Below, one piece after another: positions 52,285 to 61,071 of a stretch of DNA of 64,000 nt. The notes under the pieces are model-generated. The model saw only the letters and a list, made by a program, of their open reading frames with translations, did not search any database and was not told the DNA's origin. Position 1 is the stretch's first letter; each line of letters starts with the position of its first letter. The position numbers were made by a program, and so were the translations under genes. The stretch spans positions 1 to 64,000 of the forward strand of contig CAVTSL010000002.1 of NCBI GenBank assembly GCA_963737405.1, read 5' to 3'. This DNA comes from JACCTU01 sp963737405. Its GTDB lineage: Bacteria; Actinomycetota; Thermoleophilia; Gaiellales; Gaiellaceae.

Positions 52285-53160
52285 ATGAAGGCGACCGTCT
52301 GGGGCTGCCGGGGCTCGATCGCTTCGCCGGGACCAGAGACCGTCGTGTACGGCGGGAACACGTCCTGCATCGCGCTCGAGCTGTCCGACGAGACGCCCGT
52401 GATCCTCGATGCAGGCACGGGCATCCTTCGGCTCGGGCCGTCGCTCGCCGAGCGGTTCCCGCGCCCGATCCACATCTTCCTCACCCACCTCCACCTCGAC
52501 CACATCGAGGGTCTCGGCTTCTTCGCGCCCATGTGGATGCCGGGACAGGAGGTGCACTTCTGGGGACCGCCCTCGCCGATCGCCGGCCTCTCGGAGCGGA
52601 TCGCCCGGTACTTCTCCCCTCCGCTGTTCCCGATCCAGCTCTCCGACGTCCCCGCGACGCTCGTGTTCCACGACCTGCCGGAGGAAGAGTTCCGCCTCGG
52701 CCCGGCCGACGTGCTCGCGCACCCGGTCCAGCATCGCGGGCCGACCGTCGGCTTCCGCTTCTCCGACGACGGCCGTTCGCTCGCCTACATCCCGGACCAC
52801 GAGCCGTTCCTCGGGGTCGAGCCCGGCGAGGTCGACCCGGACTGGCTCTCCGGCTTCAGCCTCGCGGAGGGCGTCGAGACGCTCGTGCACGACGCGCAGT
52901 ACTTCGAGGACGAGTACCACGACCGCCGCGGGTTCGGCCACTCGAGCGTCGCGCACGCGGTCGCGTTCGCCCAGGCCGCCTCAGCCGACCGGCTCGTGCT
53001 GTTCCATCACGACCCGATGCACACCGACGCCGATCTCGAGCTCGTGCAGGCGCGCGCACGCGAGCTCTGGGGCGACGAGGGGCGTCCGCCGGAGCTCGCC
53101 CGCGACGGCATGCAGCTCGCGCTGATGCCGCGGCTCTCGCCGCGGCTCTCGTCCTGGTAG
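52285..53160 (+). CDS. MBL-fold metal-dependent hydrolase
   Basis: The 291-residue protein (ATG 52,285) starts MKATVWGCRGSIASPGPETVVYGGNTSCIALEL, the entry seen in stand-alone MBL hydrolases related to class II cyclic-nucleotide phosphodiesterases. The metal site is THLHLDHIEGLGFF (HxHxDH) near residue 67, followed by VLAHPVQHRGP, YIPDHEPF, LVHDAQYFEDEYHDRRGFGHSS and LFHHDPMHTD. Two metals, probably zinc or manganese, are expected. Activity on a cyclic nucleotide would fit the many cyclases nearby, but this is inference. Confidence 0.85.
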   Translation: MKATVWGCRGSIASPGPETVVYGGNTSCIALELSDETPVILDAGTGILRLGPSLAERFPRPIHIFLTHLHLDHIEGLGFFAPMWMPGQEVHFWGPPSPIAGLSERIARYFSPPLFPIQLSDVPATLVFHDLPEEEFRLGPADVLAHPVQHRGPTVGFRFSDDGRSLAYIPDHEPFLGVEPGEVDPDWLSGFSLAEGVETLVHDAQYFEDEYHDRRGFGHSSVAHAVAFAQAASADRLVLFHHDPMHTDADLELVQARARELWGDEGRPPELARDGMQLALMPRLSPRLSSW

Positions 53161-53188
53161 CTGCTACGGGAGACGGGTCAGCGGCCGC

Positions 53189-53785
53189 CTACCGCTTGAC
53201 CCGGTAGTCGACGAACGTCGCGTACTGCGACTGCCGCACGCCGAGGTGCTCCAGCTCGAGCGGCGTCGAGAAGTCCTCGAACAGCCGCTTGCCGCCGCCC
53301 AGGACGACCGGCGCGACGATGATCGTCAGCTCGTCGACGAGCCCCGCCTCGAGCGCCTGGCGGATGACGTCTGCGCCGCCCATGACGTGCACGTGCTTGT
53401 CACCGGCTGCTTCGACCGCCTTCGCGACGGCCTCCTCCACCCCGGACACGAACGTGAACGCACCGCCCTCCGGCTCCTCCTCAGGGCGGTGCGTGACGAT
53501 GAAGACCGGGAAGCCCCACGGGTTCTCGTCGCCCCAGTGGCCGGCGGCCTCGTACGTCCAGCGTCCGGCGACGACCGCGCCGAGCCCGGACATCGCGTCC
53601 TTCAGCCAGGCGGCGTCCTCGCCGGTCGCCTCACCGGTGGGCTCGGCGTCGTACGTCCACGGCCCGCCGAACACCCAGTAGTGCAGTCGCTCCCCGCCGT
53701 CTCCGAGCCCCTTGCCCGGCCCGTCGTCGGGCCCGGCGACGTACCCGTCGACGGACGTCGTGATCCCTGCGAGAACCTTGGTCAT
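53189..53785 (-). CDS. Dihydrofolate reductase family protein (RibD C-terminal-like)
   Basis: The 198-residue protein starts at ATG 53,785. MTKVLAGITTSVDGYVAGPDD is the family opening; GAVVAGRWTYEAAGHWGDENPWG, PVFIVTHRPEE, DKHVHVMGGADVIRQALEAGLVDELTIIVAPVVLGGGKRLFED follow and form the NADPH fold. Many such single-domain reductases are in actinobacteria with unknown substrates; they are not the essential folate enzyme. It converges with the MBL gene. Confidence 0.88.
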   Translation of the reverse strand: MTKVLAGITTSVDGYVAGPDDGPGKGLGDGGERLHYWVFGGPWTYDAEPTGEATGEDAAWLKDAMSGLGAVVAGRWTYEAAGHWGDENPWGFPVFIVTHRPEEEPEGGAFTFVSGVEEAVAKAVEAAGDKHVHVMGGADVIRQALEAGLVDELTIIVAPVVLGGGKRLFEDFSTPLELEHLGVRQSQYATFVDYRVKR

Positions 53786-53887
53786 CGAACGTCACCTCTT
53801 TCTCTCGAAGCGTGTCTCCAGAGGAGACTGCCCGAGCCTCCGAGATTCATCGCCCCCGAACGCGGTGCGCGCCGCTAGCGTCCGGCT

Positions 53888-55048
53888 GTGATCGACGGGA
53901 ACGCCGAGCGCGAGCACCCCGTTTCGCCGCTCGAGCTCTTCTTCGACCTGGTCTTCGTCTTCGCGTTCACGCAGGTCACGACGGTGCTGGCCGACAACCC
54001 GACGTGGAGCGGGCTCGGGCACGCGCTCCTCATCCTCACCGCGCTCTGGTGGCCCTGGGCCGCCTACGCCTGGCTCACGAACACCTTCGATCCCGAGGAG
54101 GGCGCGGCCTGGGGGGCCTTGCTCCTCGCGATGGCGGCGATGTTCGTCGCGGCGCTCGCCGTGCCCGACGCGTTCGGCGCTCACGGCGTCGTGTTCGGCG
54201 TCGCTTTCCTGATCGTGAACGTCATGCACCTGACGCTCTATGCGCTCGCCGCACGCGGCGACCCCGACCTGTTCGCGGCGATTCTCAGAGTCGCTCCGAG
54301 TGCGCTCGCCGGCAGCGTGCTGATCCTCGCGGCGGGGTTCGTCCACGGCGGGCTCCGGCCGATCCTGTGGCTGGCCGCGCTCGCGGTCGGCTTCTTCGCG
54401 CCGCTGATCGGACGGGTGAGCGGCTGGCGCGTCGAGCCGGCGCACTTCGTCGAGCGTCACGGGCTGATCGTGATCATCGCGATCGGCGAGTCGCTGGTCG
54501 CAATCGGGCTCGGCGCGAGGGAGACCCGACTCGGAGCGAGCGTGATCGTCGCGGCGGTCCTCGGCTTCCTCGTCGCGACCTCGTTCTGGTTGGCGTACTT
54601 CGACTTCTTCCCGTTCCGCGGGCGCCAGATGCTCGCCGACCGAACCGGAACGGAGCGCACCGCGCTCGCGCGCGACGTCTACACCTACCTGCATCTGCCG
54701 ATGATCGCCGGCATCATCCTGTTCGCGTTCGCGATGAAGGTCACGCTCGCGCACGTCGGGGACGAGCTCGACACGATCCCGGCGATCGCGCTCTGCGGCG
54801 GCCCGGCGGTCTACCTGCTCGCATATGTGGCCCTGCGCTTCCGCGTGTCGCGCACGTTCGGCCGCGGTCGCCTGCTCGCCGCGATCGCCTGCGCACTGCT
54901 GATCCCCGTGGCGCTCGCCGTGCCGGCGCTCCTCGCGCTCGCGCTCGTGGCCGCCGTCTGGGTCGCGCTCCACGCGTACGAGATCATCTGGTGGCGCGAG
55001 GCTCGCGCGCAGGCGCGCGCGTTGCGGCTTCCGGCGTCCTCGTCCTGA
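53888..55048 (+). CDS. Low temperature requirement protein A (LtrA) family membrane protein
   Basis: GTG at 53,888 gives 386 residues. VSPLELFFDLVFVFAFTQVT and RHGLIVIIAIGESLVAIGLG are the two LtrA signatures; about ten further hydrophobic helices are present, for example ALLLAMAAMFVAALAV and IAGIILFAFAMKVTLAHVG. LtrA was named from a cold-sensitive Listeria mutant and its function is unknown, perhaps transport. It precedes ftsH by 55 bases on the same strand. Confidence 0.88.
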   Translation: MIDGNAEREHPVSPLELFFDLVFVFAFTQVTTVLADNPTWSGLGHALLILTALWWPWAAYAWLTNTFDPEEGAAWGALLLAMAAMFVAALAVPDAFGAHGVVFGVAFLIVNVMHLTLYALAARGDPDLFAAILRVAPSALAGSVLILAAGFVHGGLRPILWLAALAVGFFAPLIGRVSGWRVEPAHFVERHGLIVIIAIGESLVAIGLGARETRLGASVIVAAVLGFLVATSFWLAYFDFFPFRGRQMLADRTGTERTALARDVYTYLHLPMIAGIILFAFAMKVTLAHVGDELDTIPAIALCGGPAVYLLAYVALRFRVSRTFGRGRLLAAIACALLIPVALAVPALLALALVAAVWVALHAYEIIWWREARAQARALRLPASSS

Positions 55049-55103
55049 ACCCGTTTGCGGAGGCCTGCCGGGGGGAGCAAGATGGCACTGTGAGTCGACT
55101 GCC

Positions 55104-57041
55104 GTGAGCTCGCCGGAGGATCAGCGCAAGAGCCCGACGCCGCCGCAGGCCCCGCGGTTTCGCTTCAGCACCCGGTGGATCGTCTTTGCCGCCGCGCTCC
55201 TGATCTTCAACTTCTTTCTCGCCTCGCGGGCGATGCAGCCGACGTCCCGGGTCTCCGTCCCCTACAGCCCGTTCTTCCTGCAGCAGGTGAGAGACGGCCA
55301 CGTGAAGGAGATCACGTCGAAGGGCACGGCGGTCCAGGGCACGTTCACCCAGAACGTGACCTACGACGGAGAGAAGCCGACGACGAACTTCCGGACGGAG
55401 ATCCCGGCGTTCGCGGACAACGACGCCCTCTCGCAGCTCCTGCAGTCGAAGGGCGTGATCGTGAACGCGGAACCGCTCGACACGGGGCCACCGTGGTGGC
55501 AGAGCCTGCTGCTCGGCTTCGGCCCCACGCTCCTCTTTCTCCTCCTGCTCGTCTGGCTGATGCGGCGCGCCGGCAACGTGCAGGGCCTGCTCGGCTCGTT
55601 CGGGCGCTCGCGCGCGCGCCGCTACCAGCCGACCGGCGACAAGGTCACGTTCGCAGACGTCGCGGGGATCGACGAGGCCAAGGCGGAGCTGAGCGAGGTC
55701 GTCGACTTCCTGCGCATGCCCGACAAGTACCGACGGCTGGGCGCCCGCATCCCGCGCGGCGTGCTGCTCTCCGGCCCACCGGGCACGGGCAAGACGCTGC
55801 TCGCGCGCGCAGTCGCAGGGGAGGCGGACGTCCCGTTCTTCTCGTTGTCGGCGTCCGAGTTCGTCGAGGCGATCGTCGGGGTGGGCGCGTCGCGCGTCCG
55901 CGATCTCTTCGAGCAGGCGAAGGCAGCCGCGCCGTCGATCATCTTCATCGACGAGCTCGACGCGATCGGCCGGTCGCGGACGTCCGGCGTCGCGGGGTTC
56001 AGCGGCGGCAACGACGAGCGCGAGCAGACGTTGAATCAGATCTTGACCGAGATGGACGGCTTCGGCTCGTCGACGAACGTGATCGTGATCGGCGCGACCA
56101 ACCGGCCGGACGTCCTCGACTCCGCACTGCTCCGCCCCGGCCGGTTCGACCGGCGGGTGGCGGTTCAGCCTCCCGACCGCGCCGGGCGCGAGGCGATCCT
56201 CGAGGTGCACGCGCGTTCGGTGCCGCTCGCGCCGGAGGTCGACCTCGGCCGGATCGCGGCAACGACCCCGGGAATGGTCGGAGCGGATCTCGCGAACCTC
56301 GTCAACGAGGCCGCGCTGCTGGCCGCCCGGCGAAACCACCAGGCCGTCGCCGAATCGGACTTCACGGACGCGCTCGAGCGGATCGTGCTCGGTGCGGAGC
56401 GTCGGGTGATGATGACCGAGGAGGACCGGCGCCGCACCGCGTACCACGAGGGCGGTCACGCGATCGTCGGCATGCTCACGCCCGGCGCCGATCCCGTGCG
56501 CAAGGTCTCGATCATCCCCCGCGGGCTCGCGCTCGGCGTCACCTTCGCGGCGCCCGAGAGCGACCGGTTCAACTACCGCGCGCCCGAGGTGGTGGCGAAG
56601 ATCAAGGTCGCGCTCGGAGGGCGCGCCGCGGAGGAGGTCGTGTACAGCGACACGAGCACGGGCGCGGAGTCGGACATCCAGCAGCTCACGCAGATCGCCC
56701 GCCAGATGGTCGGCCGCTGGGGCATGAGCTCGGCGATCGGCCCGATCGCGGTGCTACCGCGCGACGGCGCAGGCCCGCTCCTGCCGGGCGTCGCCGAGGT
56801 CTCGCCGCACACGCAGGAGCTCATCGACGACGAGGTGCGCCGCATCGTCGACGAATCGCATCGAGAAGTCGTCTCGCTGCTGACGGAGCATCGCAGCAAG
56901 CTCGACTCCCTCGCGAACGCGCTGCTCGAGCACGAGACGCTCGACGAGGAAGACGCGTACGCGGCCGCGGGGGTTCCGCGGGCGCCGACGTCGGGCGCGG
57001 ACTCGTACGCCGCAGCGGCTCGATCGCGCATCGACCGCTAG
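55104..57041 (+). CDS. ftsH: ATP-dependent zinc metalloprotease FtsH
   Basis: GTG at 55,104 gives 645 residues. Two N-terminal membrane helices (WIVFAAALLIFNFFLAS; LLLGFGPTLLFLLLLVWLM) flank an outer domain. The AAA module has GPPGTGKT near 224-231, IIFIDELDAIG and GATNRPDVLDSALLRPGRFDRR. The protease has HEGGH at 448-452 (Gly where Ala is more usual) and the third zinc ligand in TGAESDIQQLT. It degrades misfolded membrane proteins. It differs from many FtsH proteins in its short C-terminus. Confidence 0.95.
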   Translation: MSSPEDQRKSPTPPQAPRFRFSTRWIVFAAALLIFNFFLASRAMQPTSRVSVPYSPFFLQQVRDGHVKEITSKGTAVQGTFTQNVTYDGEKPTTNFRTEIPAFADNDALSQLLQSKGVIVNAEPLDTGPPWWQSLLLGFGPTLLFLLLLVWLMRRAGNVQGLLGSFGRSRARRYQPTGDKVTFADVAGIDEAKAELSEVVDFLRMPDKYRRLGARIPRGVLLSGPPGTGKTLLARAVAGEADVPFFSLSASEFVEAIVGVGASRVRDLFEQAKAAAPSIIFIDELDAIGRSRTSGVAGFSGGNDEREQTLNQILTEMDGFGSSTNVIVIGATNRPDVLDSALLRPGRFDRRVAVQPPDRAGREAILEVHARSVPLAPEVDLGRIAATTPGMVGADLANLVNEAALLAARRNHQAVAESDFTDALERIVLGAERRVMMTEEDRRRTAYHEGGHAIVGMLTPGADPVRKVSIIPRGLALGVTFAAPESDRFNYRAPEVVAKIKVALGGRAAEEVVYSDTSTGAESDIQQLTQIARQMVGRWGMSSAIGPIAVLPRDGAGPLLPGVAEVSPHTQELIDDEVRRIVDESHREVVSLLTEHRSKLDSLANALLEHETLDEEDAYAAAGVPRAPTSGADSYAAAARSRIDR

Positions 57042-57087
57042 ACGCTTCCGTCAGCCCGGCGACTTGGAGCACGTCGGACCGTGGGGG

Positions 57088-58725
57088 ATGATGGCTGCGG
57101 TGGGCGATGCCACGCAAGCCACGGCGACATTCCTGTTCACGGACATCGAGGGCTCGACGGAGCTACTCAAGTCGCACCGCGGCGAGTACGCCGACATCCT
57201 CGCCGACCACCACAGGCTGCTGAGGAGCGCGTTCGCAGCGCACGGCGGCACGGAGGTCGACAACCAGGGCGACGCGTTCTTCGTCGCCTTCACGCGTGCC
57301 AAGGGTGCCGTTCTCGCGGCGGCGGACGGCCAGCGCGCACTCGCGGCGCACTCGTGGCCCGGCGGCGCGTCGCTTCTCGTGCGGATGGGAATCCACACGG
57401 GAGAGGCCGAGCTCACGGTCGATCGCTACGTCGGTCTGTCGGTCCATCGCGCGGCGAGGATCTGCGCGGTCGGGCACGGTGGCCAGGCGCTCGTCTCGCA
57501 GACGACCGCCGGGCTCCTCGAGGACGACGAGGATCTCCCCGGCATCGCGCTCAGAGACCTCGGTGGACACCGGCTGAAGGACATCCCGCGTCCGGTTCGG
57601 CTGTACCAGCTCGACATCGACGGCCTGCGTACGTCGTTCCCGCCGCTCGCGGTCGGCGAGCCGCCCAAGCCGAGCCGTCGCAAGCGTGTGGGTCTAGGCG
57701 CGGCGGCGCTGCTCGTCGTGGGAGCCGCCGCGCTCGCGCTCGTCTTGTTCAACCGGGATGCGGCGCCCCCGGTGGTGCTGCCGAACAGCCTCGTCAGGAT
57801 CGACCCGGACACCCTGAAGCCGACGGACGTCGTTCCCATCGGCGACGAGCCGGACGTTGTGGTCGCTGCCGGCGGCTTCCTCTGGGTCACCCACTACGTT
57901 CTCCGGGATACCGACTCCGGCGACCTCCGCAACGCCGGTGATCGGACGCTCACGCGCGTCGACCCGTCGACGGGCGAGGTGAAGGTCGTCGGCGGCGGGC
58001 TCGCACCGTGCGGGCTGACAGCCGATCCGTCGGGCGATGTGTGGGTGGCGAACTGCTTCGAGGCGGCCTCGGGTCCAAGCGGCAACGTCGTACGAGTCGA
58101 CGCGTCGACGCTCGACTTCGAGGCGACGTGGCCCGTCCCGGCCGGCGACGGCTTCTACCGAGGACTCGCTTACGGCGGCGGGTCGCTTTGGGTCTCAGAG
58201 GTCTCGGGCGGAGACAACCTTCCGAGCCGCCACACGCTGACGGAGGTGGATCCCCAGACGGGTGTGCAGCGGTCGATCCGAGTCGGCGCTCGAGTGGCGT
58301 GGCTTGCCTGGTCCGACGGGTACGGGGACCTCTGGATGAGCAACTTCGACTTCGGATCGGTCTCGCGACTGCACGCAGCAACGCGAGTCGTGCGGACGGT
58401 TGACGGGGTGGCCAACAACCCCGCCGTGATTGCGGTCGACGGCGACACCGTGTGGGTCGCGGACTGGAGCACCGAGCACGTAGCGCGCATCGATGCGGTC
58501 CGTTCGAGCGCGGCGCATACGGTCGCTCTGTCGGCGAGCAACTTCAAAGGTGTCTGGTACATCGCGGCGGGTGCAGGTGCTGTGTGGGCCACAACGCCGC
58601 GGGACGGCGCGCTGTGGCGAATCGACCCCGAGACGAACGACGTGACGCGCATCACCATGGCGCACTCGCCGACGGGTGTCGCGGCGAACGCCGACGGGGT
58701 CTGGGTGACCGTGCGGGCCGGCTAA
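57088..58725 (+). CDS. Class III cyclase-homology domain, one membrane helix, extracellular beta-propeller
   Basis: The 545-residue protein starts at ATG 57,088 or 57,091. Residues 10-180 are a cyclase domain: FLFTDIEGSTEL and EVDNQGDAFFVAF keep both metal Asp residues, but GLSVHRAARI has His where catalytic cyclases have Asn. A membrane helix (GLGAAALLVVGAAALALVLF) near 210 leads to an outside propeller of YVTN/NHL-type blades (FLWVTHYVLRD, GDVWVANCF, GSLWVSEVSGGDN, DTVWVADW, GAVWATTPRDGALWRIDP). It looks like a transmembrane receptor whose propeller senses outside ligands. The missing Asn may mean weak or no cyclase activity. Confidence 0.85.
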   Translation: MMAAVGDATQATATFLFTDIEGSTELLKSHRGEYADILADHHRLLRSAFAAHGGTEVDNQGDAFFVAFTRAKGAVLAAADGQRALAAHSWPGGASLLVRMGIHTGEAELTVDRYVGLSVHRAARICAVGHGGQALVSQTTAGLLEDDEDLPGIALRDLGGHRLKDIPRPVRLYQLDIDGLRTSFPPLAVGEPPKPSRRKRVGLGAAALLVVGAAALALVLFNRDAAPPVVLPNSLVRIDPDTLKPTDVVPIGDEPDVVVAAGGFLWVTHYVLRDTDSGDLRNAGDRTLTRVDPSTGEVKVVGGGLAPCGLTADPSGDVWVANCFEAASGPSGNVVRVDASTLDFEATWPVPAGDGFYRGLAYGGGSLWVSEVSGGDNLPSRHTLTEVDPQTGVQRSIRVGARVAWLAWSDGYGDLWMSNFDFGSVSRLHAATRVVRTVDGVANNPAVIAVDGDTVWVADWSTEHVARIDAVRSSAAHTVALSASNFKGVWYIAAGAGAVWATTPRDGALWRIDPETNDVTRITMAHSPTGVAANADGVWVTVRAG

Positions 58726-58826
58726 TCCTTGACCGAGTCGGGGACGACAAGGCTGTCCGACTGCCGCGGCGGCACGAGGACAGGCGAGGGCGCAGGCTGG
58801 CTCGACGCGGTGCTGGCCGACGCGGG
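58726..58826. other. Intergenic spacer
   Basis: About 100 bases between the convergent propeller and repeat-protein genes. It holds GCCGGCTAATCC and scattered GC-rich short repeats but no strong hairpin, gene or T run that I can support. Confidence 0.5.
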
Positions 58827-59985
58827 CTAGATGCGCGGCCGGCCGATTCCCTCGCCGCGGACGTAGCTGACGACGAGGTAGGCGATCGCGAGCAGCGAGC
58901 CGATCATCACCGCGAGGATCACGATCCCGAACACCGGGTTGAGCAACATGTCGGCCGCATCGCTGATCCGCTCGGCGCCGAGAACGCCCGCGCGCGGGGG
59001 CCGTTCGACGGGCTTGGCCGTTGCGGTGCGGTCGCCTTCCTGGTCGGCGGTCTCGCCTGCTGCCAAGAGCGCACCGGAGCCGTCCTCGGGCAGGAAGCCG
59101 ATCGCGAACGGACCCGCGGCTGTTGCGGCGGTGGCCGTCGAACACTGATCGAGCGCTGAGTCGGCAGCGGCGCGCGGGAGCGCGCGGACGCCTGACGACC
59201 CGACCTGCAGCGCCCCCCACCGGGTGCGCGTGCTCGGGACCGGTCGCAGGCCGAGCAGATAGGCACCGTCCGCGAGCCGGCGGCCGCCTGCGCGACCGTC
59301 GAAGCGGAACGTGTTCTGACCACGGCGCGCCTGGATCAGGAATCGAGCGACGCGGGCGCAGTACGGGAGCGGACCGCGCAGCGTCACGACGACGCGACTC
59401 CGTCGGGGCACGACGAACGTGATCTTCACGGCGCCCTTTCGCCCGCGCGCGTTCGCGACGCGGACTCCGGTCGTCGTCGCGCTCGAGCGCTCGATCGGCG
59501 CGGCCGCGGTCGAGGCGGCTCCGGTCTGCGACGTCGCCGAAGGCCCGCTCGAACCGAGCACCGCGACGCTGCCCGCCGGGGTTGCCCCTGACGTCCCGCC
59601 CGGCAACGGAGACACCGGGAGCGGCGCGGACGGCACGAGCGGGAACGGACGTGCCCGGGGAAGGAGCCGGAGCGGGAACCGTCGGGGTCGGCACAGGGAG
59701 TGCGGGGGCCGGAACCGGGACCGTCGGCGTCGGAACGGGAACCGTCGGTACGGGCGCAGGAACGGTGGGCGTCGGGACCGGCAGCGTCGGCGTCGGGACG
59801 GGCACCGTCGGCGTCGGGAGGGGGACCGTCGGTGTCGGCACCGGCAGAGACGGTGTCGTGACCGTCGGCACCTCCAGTGCAGCTGCCGAGCCGGTGTACG
59901 CAAGCGCCAACACGAATCCGCCGCACCCGAGCACGACGCTGAATGCGAGAGCCGACAGCCAACGCCGGCCATGGACGAACTTCAT
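58827..59985 (-). CDS. Secreted Pro/Thr/Val-repeat protein with C-terminal membrane anchor, one frameshift
   Basis: ATG at 59,985 leads into a signal peptide (WLSALAFSVVLGCGGFVLALAYTGSAAA). Residues 40-110 repeat PTPTVPVP-type units about a dozen times, like a cell-wall-spanning stalk. The frame breaks near 59,635; the other frame continues TSGATPAGSVAVLGSSG, then a beta domain (GAVKITFVVPRRSRVVVTLRGPLPYC, FRFDGRAGGRRLADGAYLLGL) and a terminal helix (VFGIVILAVMIGSLLAIAYLVVSYV). Gene length is one base over a multiple of three, so one inserted base is likely. The role is structural or adhesive by analogy only. Confidence 0.7.
59674..59872. repeat. Short tandem repeats coding for the Pro/Thr/Val stalk
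   Basis: About ten degenerate units of roughly 18 bases (core GTCGGCGTCGGGAC and variants on the plus strand) encode PTPTVPVP on the minus strand. Such repeats change length by slippage and are hard to assemble, which may explain the frameshift just beyond them. Confidence 0.75.
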
Positions 59986-60055
59986 GAGCCGCACCCCTTC
60001 CGCAGAAAACACGCCTTCCGTGGGTGCAACTCCCGGCAGGCCGAAGCGGATACGG

Positions 60056-60982
60056 CTACGCGGCTCTTGCCGGCGGGTCCCCCGCGTCTCGCAACAGGTG
60101 CTTGAGACGTCCGATCGCTCGTTTCTCGAGCTGTCGCACGCGCTCGCGCGTGATCCCGAGCTTCTCCCCGACCCCGTCGAGCGTCAGCTCGTCCGACCCC
60201 TCCGAGAAGCCGAACCGAAGCTCGAGCAGGAGCCGCTCGCGCTCGGGCAGCGACGCGAGGGCGTCCCGCACGAGCTCCCGTTCGGTCGACTCCATGGCCG
60301 ACTCGACTGGGTCGTCGGAGACGCGGTCGGCGAACAGGTCGCCGAACTCCCCGTCACCGTCGTGGATCGCCTGGTTCAGCGACACGCTGGCCTCCACCGT
60401 CTCGAGTGCCTTCGTGACAGCGCGGGGGTCCAGCTCGGTGGCGGCGGCGAGCTCCTCGAGCGTCGGCGTTCGGCCGTGCGCGGTCTCGAATCGTTGGCGG
60501 GCGCGCCGCAGCGTGTGCCGGCGCTCCTGCACGTGCACCGGAATTCGAATCGTCTCCGACTGGTACGCCACAGCGCGCTGGCAGGCCTGACGGATCCACC
60601 AGGTCGCGTACGTCGAGAACTTGAAGCCCTGGCGCCAGTCGAACTTCTCGACCGCGCGGTTCAGGCCGATCACGCCTTCCTGGATGAGGTCGAGCAGCGG
60701 AAGCCCGTGCCCCTGATAGCGCTTGGCGATCGCGACGACCAGACGGAGGTTCGAGCTCACCATCCGCTCTTTCGCATGCACGTCGCCGCGCTCGACGCGC
60801 TTCGACAGCTCGACCTCTTCCGCCGCGGTCAGCAGCGGGTAGCGGCCGAGCTCGTTCATGAAGAGCTGCAAGGAGTCGGTGAGGTCGCCCAGGGACGCCC
60901 TCAGGTCAACCTCGGCCTCGCCCTCGAGGTCGGTGTCTTCGGATTCGAGATGCTTCTCGGCCATCGAGAACAGTGTCGACAC
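60056..60982 (-). CDS. RpoD/SigA-family sigma factor, short form
   Basis: GTG at 60,982, with AGGAG close upstream, or ATG at 60,964 gives about 302-308 residues. Regions 1.2 (LQLFMNELGRYPLLTAAEEVEL), 2.1-2.4 (NLRLVVAIAKRYQG, LLDLIQEGVIGLNRAVEKFD, FKFSTYATWWIRQA), 3 and 4.2 (LDGVGEKLGITRERVRQLEKRAIGRL) are present, but the long region 1.1 and non-conserved insert of housekeeping SigA are absent. It is a group 2 (or compact primary) sigma factor. The start is preceded by a hairpin-rich region. Confidence 0.92.
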   Translation of the reverse strand: MSTLFSMAEKHLESEDTDLEGEAEVDLRASLGDLTDSLQLFMNELGRYPLLTAAEEVELSKRVERGDVHAKERMVSSNLRLVVAIAKRYQGHGLPLLDLIQEGVIGLNRAVEKFDWRQGFKFSTYATWWIRQACQRAVAYQSETIRIPVHVQERRHTLRRARQRFETAHGRTPTLEELAAATELDPRAVTKALETVEASVSLNQAIHDGDGEFGDLFADRVSDDPVESAMESTERELVRDALASLPERERLLLELRFGFSEGSDELTLDGVGEKLGITRERVRQLEKRAIGRLKHLLRDAGDPPARAA

Positions 60983-60996
60983 AACTCCTGGTCGTC

Positions 60997-61022
60997 AACT
61001 GACGCACTCGTGTCAGTTTTTT
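60997..61022 (+). terminator. Intrinsic terminator-like hairpin antisense to the sigma factor 5' end
   Basis: AACTGACGC pairs with GTGTCAGTT around ACTC (9-bp stem with one G-T pair; 60,997-61,018), and its 3' end runs into TTTTTT at 61,017-61,022. It is the only clear T-run terminator in the GC-rich part. It points along the plus strand, where no gene ends; the sigma gene runs the other way. It may end antisense transcripts. Confidence 0.6.
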
Positions 61023-61047
61023 CGGCGTCTGTACGCGCGAAAAGCGG

Positions 61048-61071
61048 AAGGGCCGCTCGAAAGCGGCCCTT
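61048..61071. terminator. Perfect 10-bp hairpin upstream of the sigma factor gene
   Basis: AAGGGCCGCT at 61,048-61,057 pairs perfectly with AGCGGCCCTT at 61,062-61,071 around CGAA. On the minus strand it is followed by CCGCTTTTCG. It may end a transcript coming toward the sigma gene or shape its long leader. Confidence 0.55.

Noticed and set aside
59674..59872. Possible CRISPR-like array
   Set aside because: The repeats are short, contiguous and lie in a coding frame for PTPTVPVP; there are no spacers.
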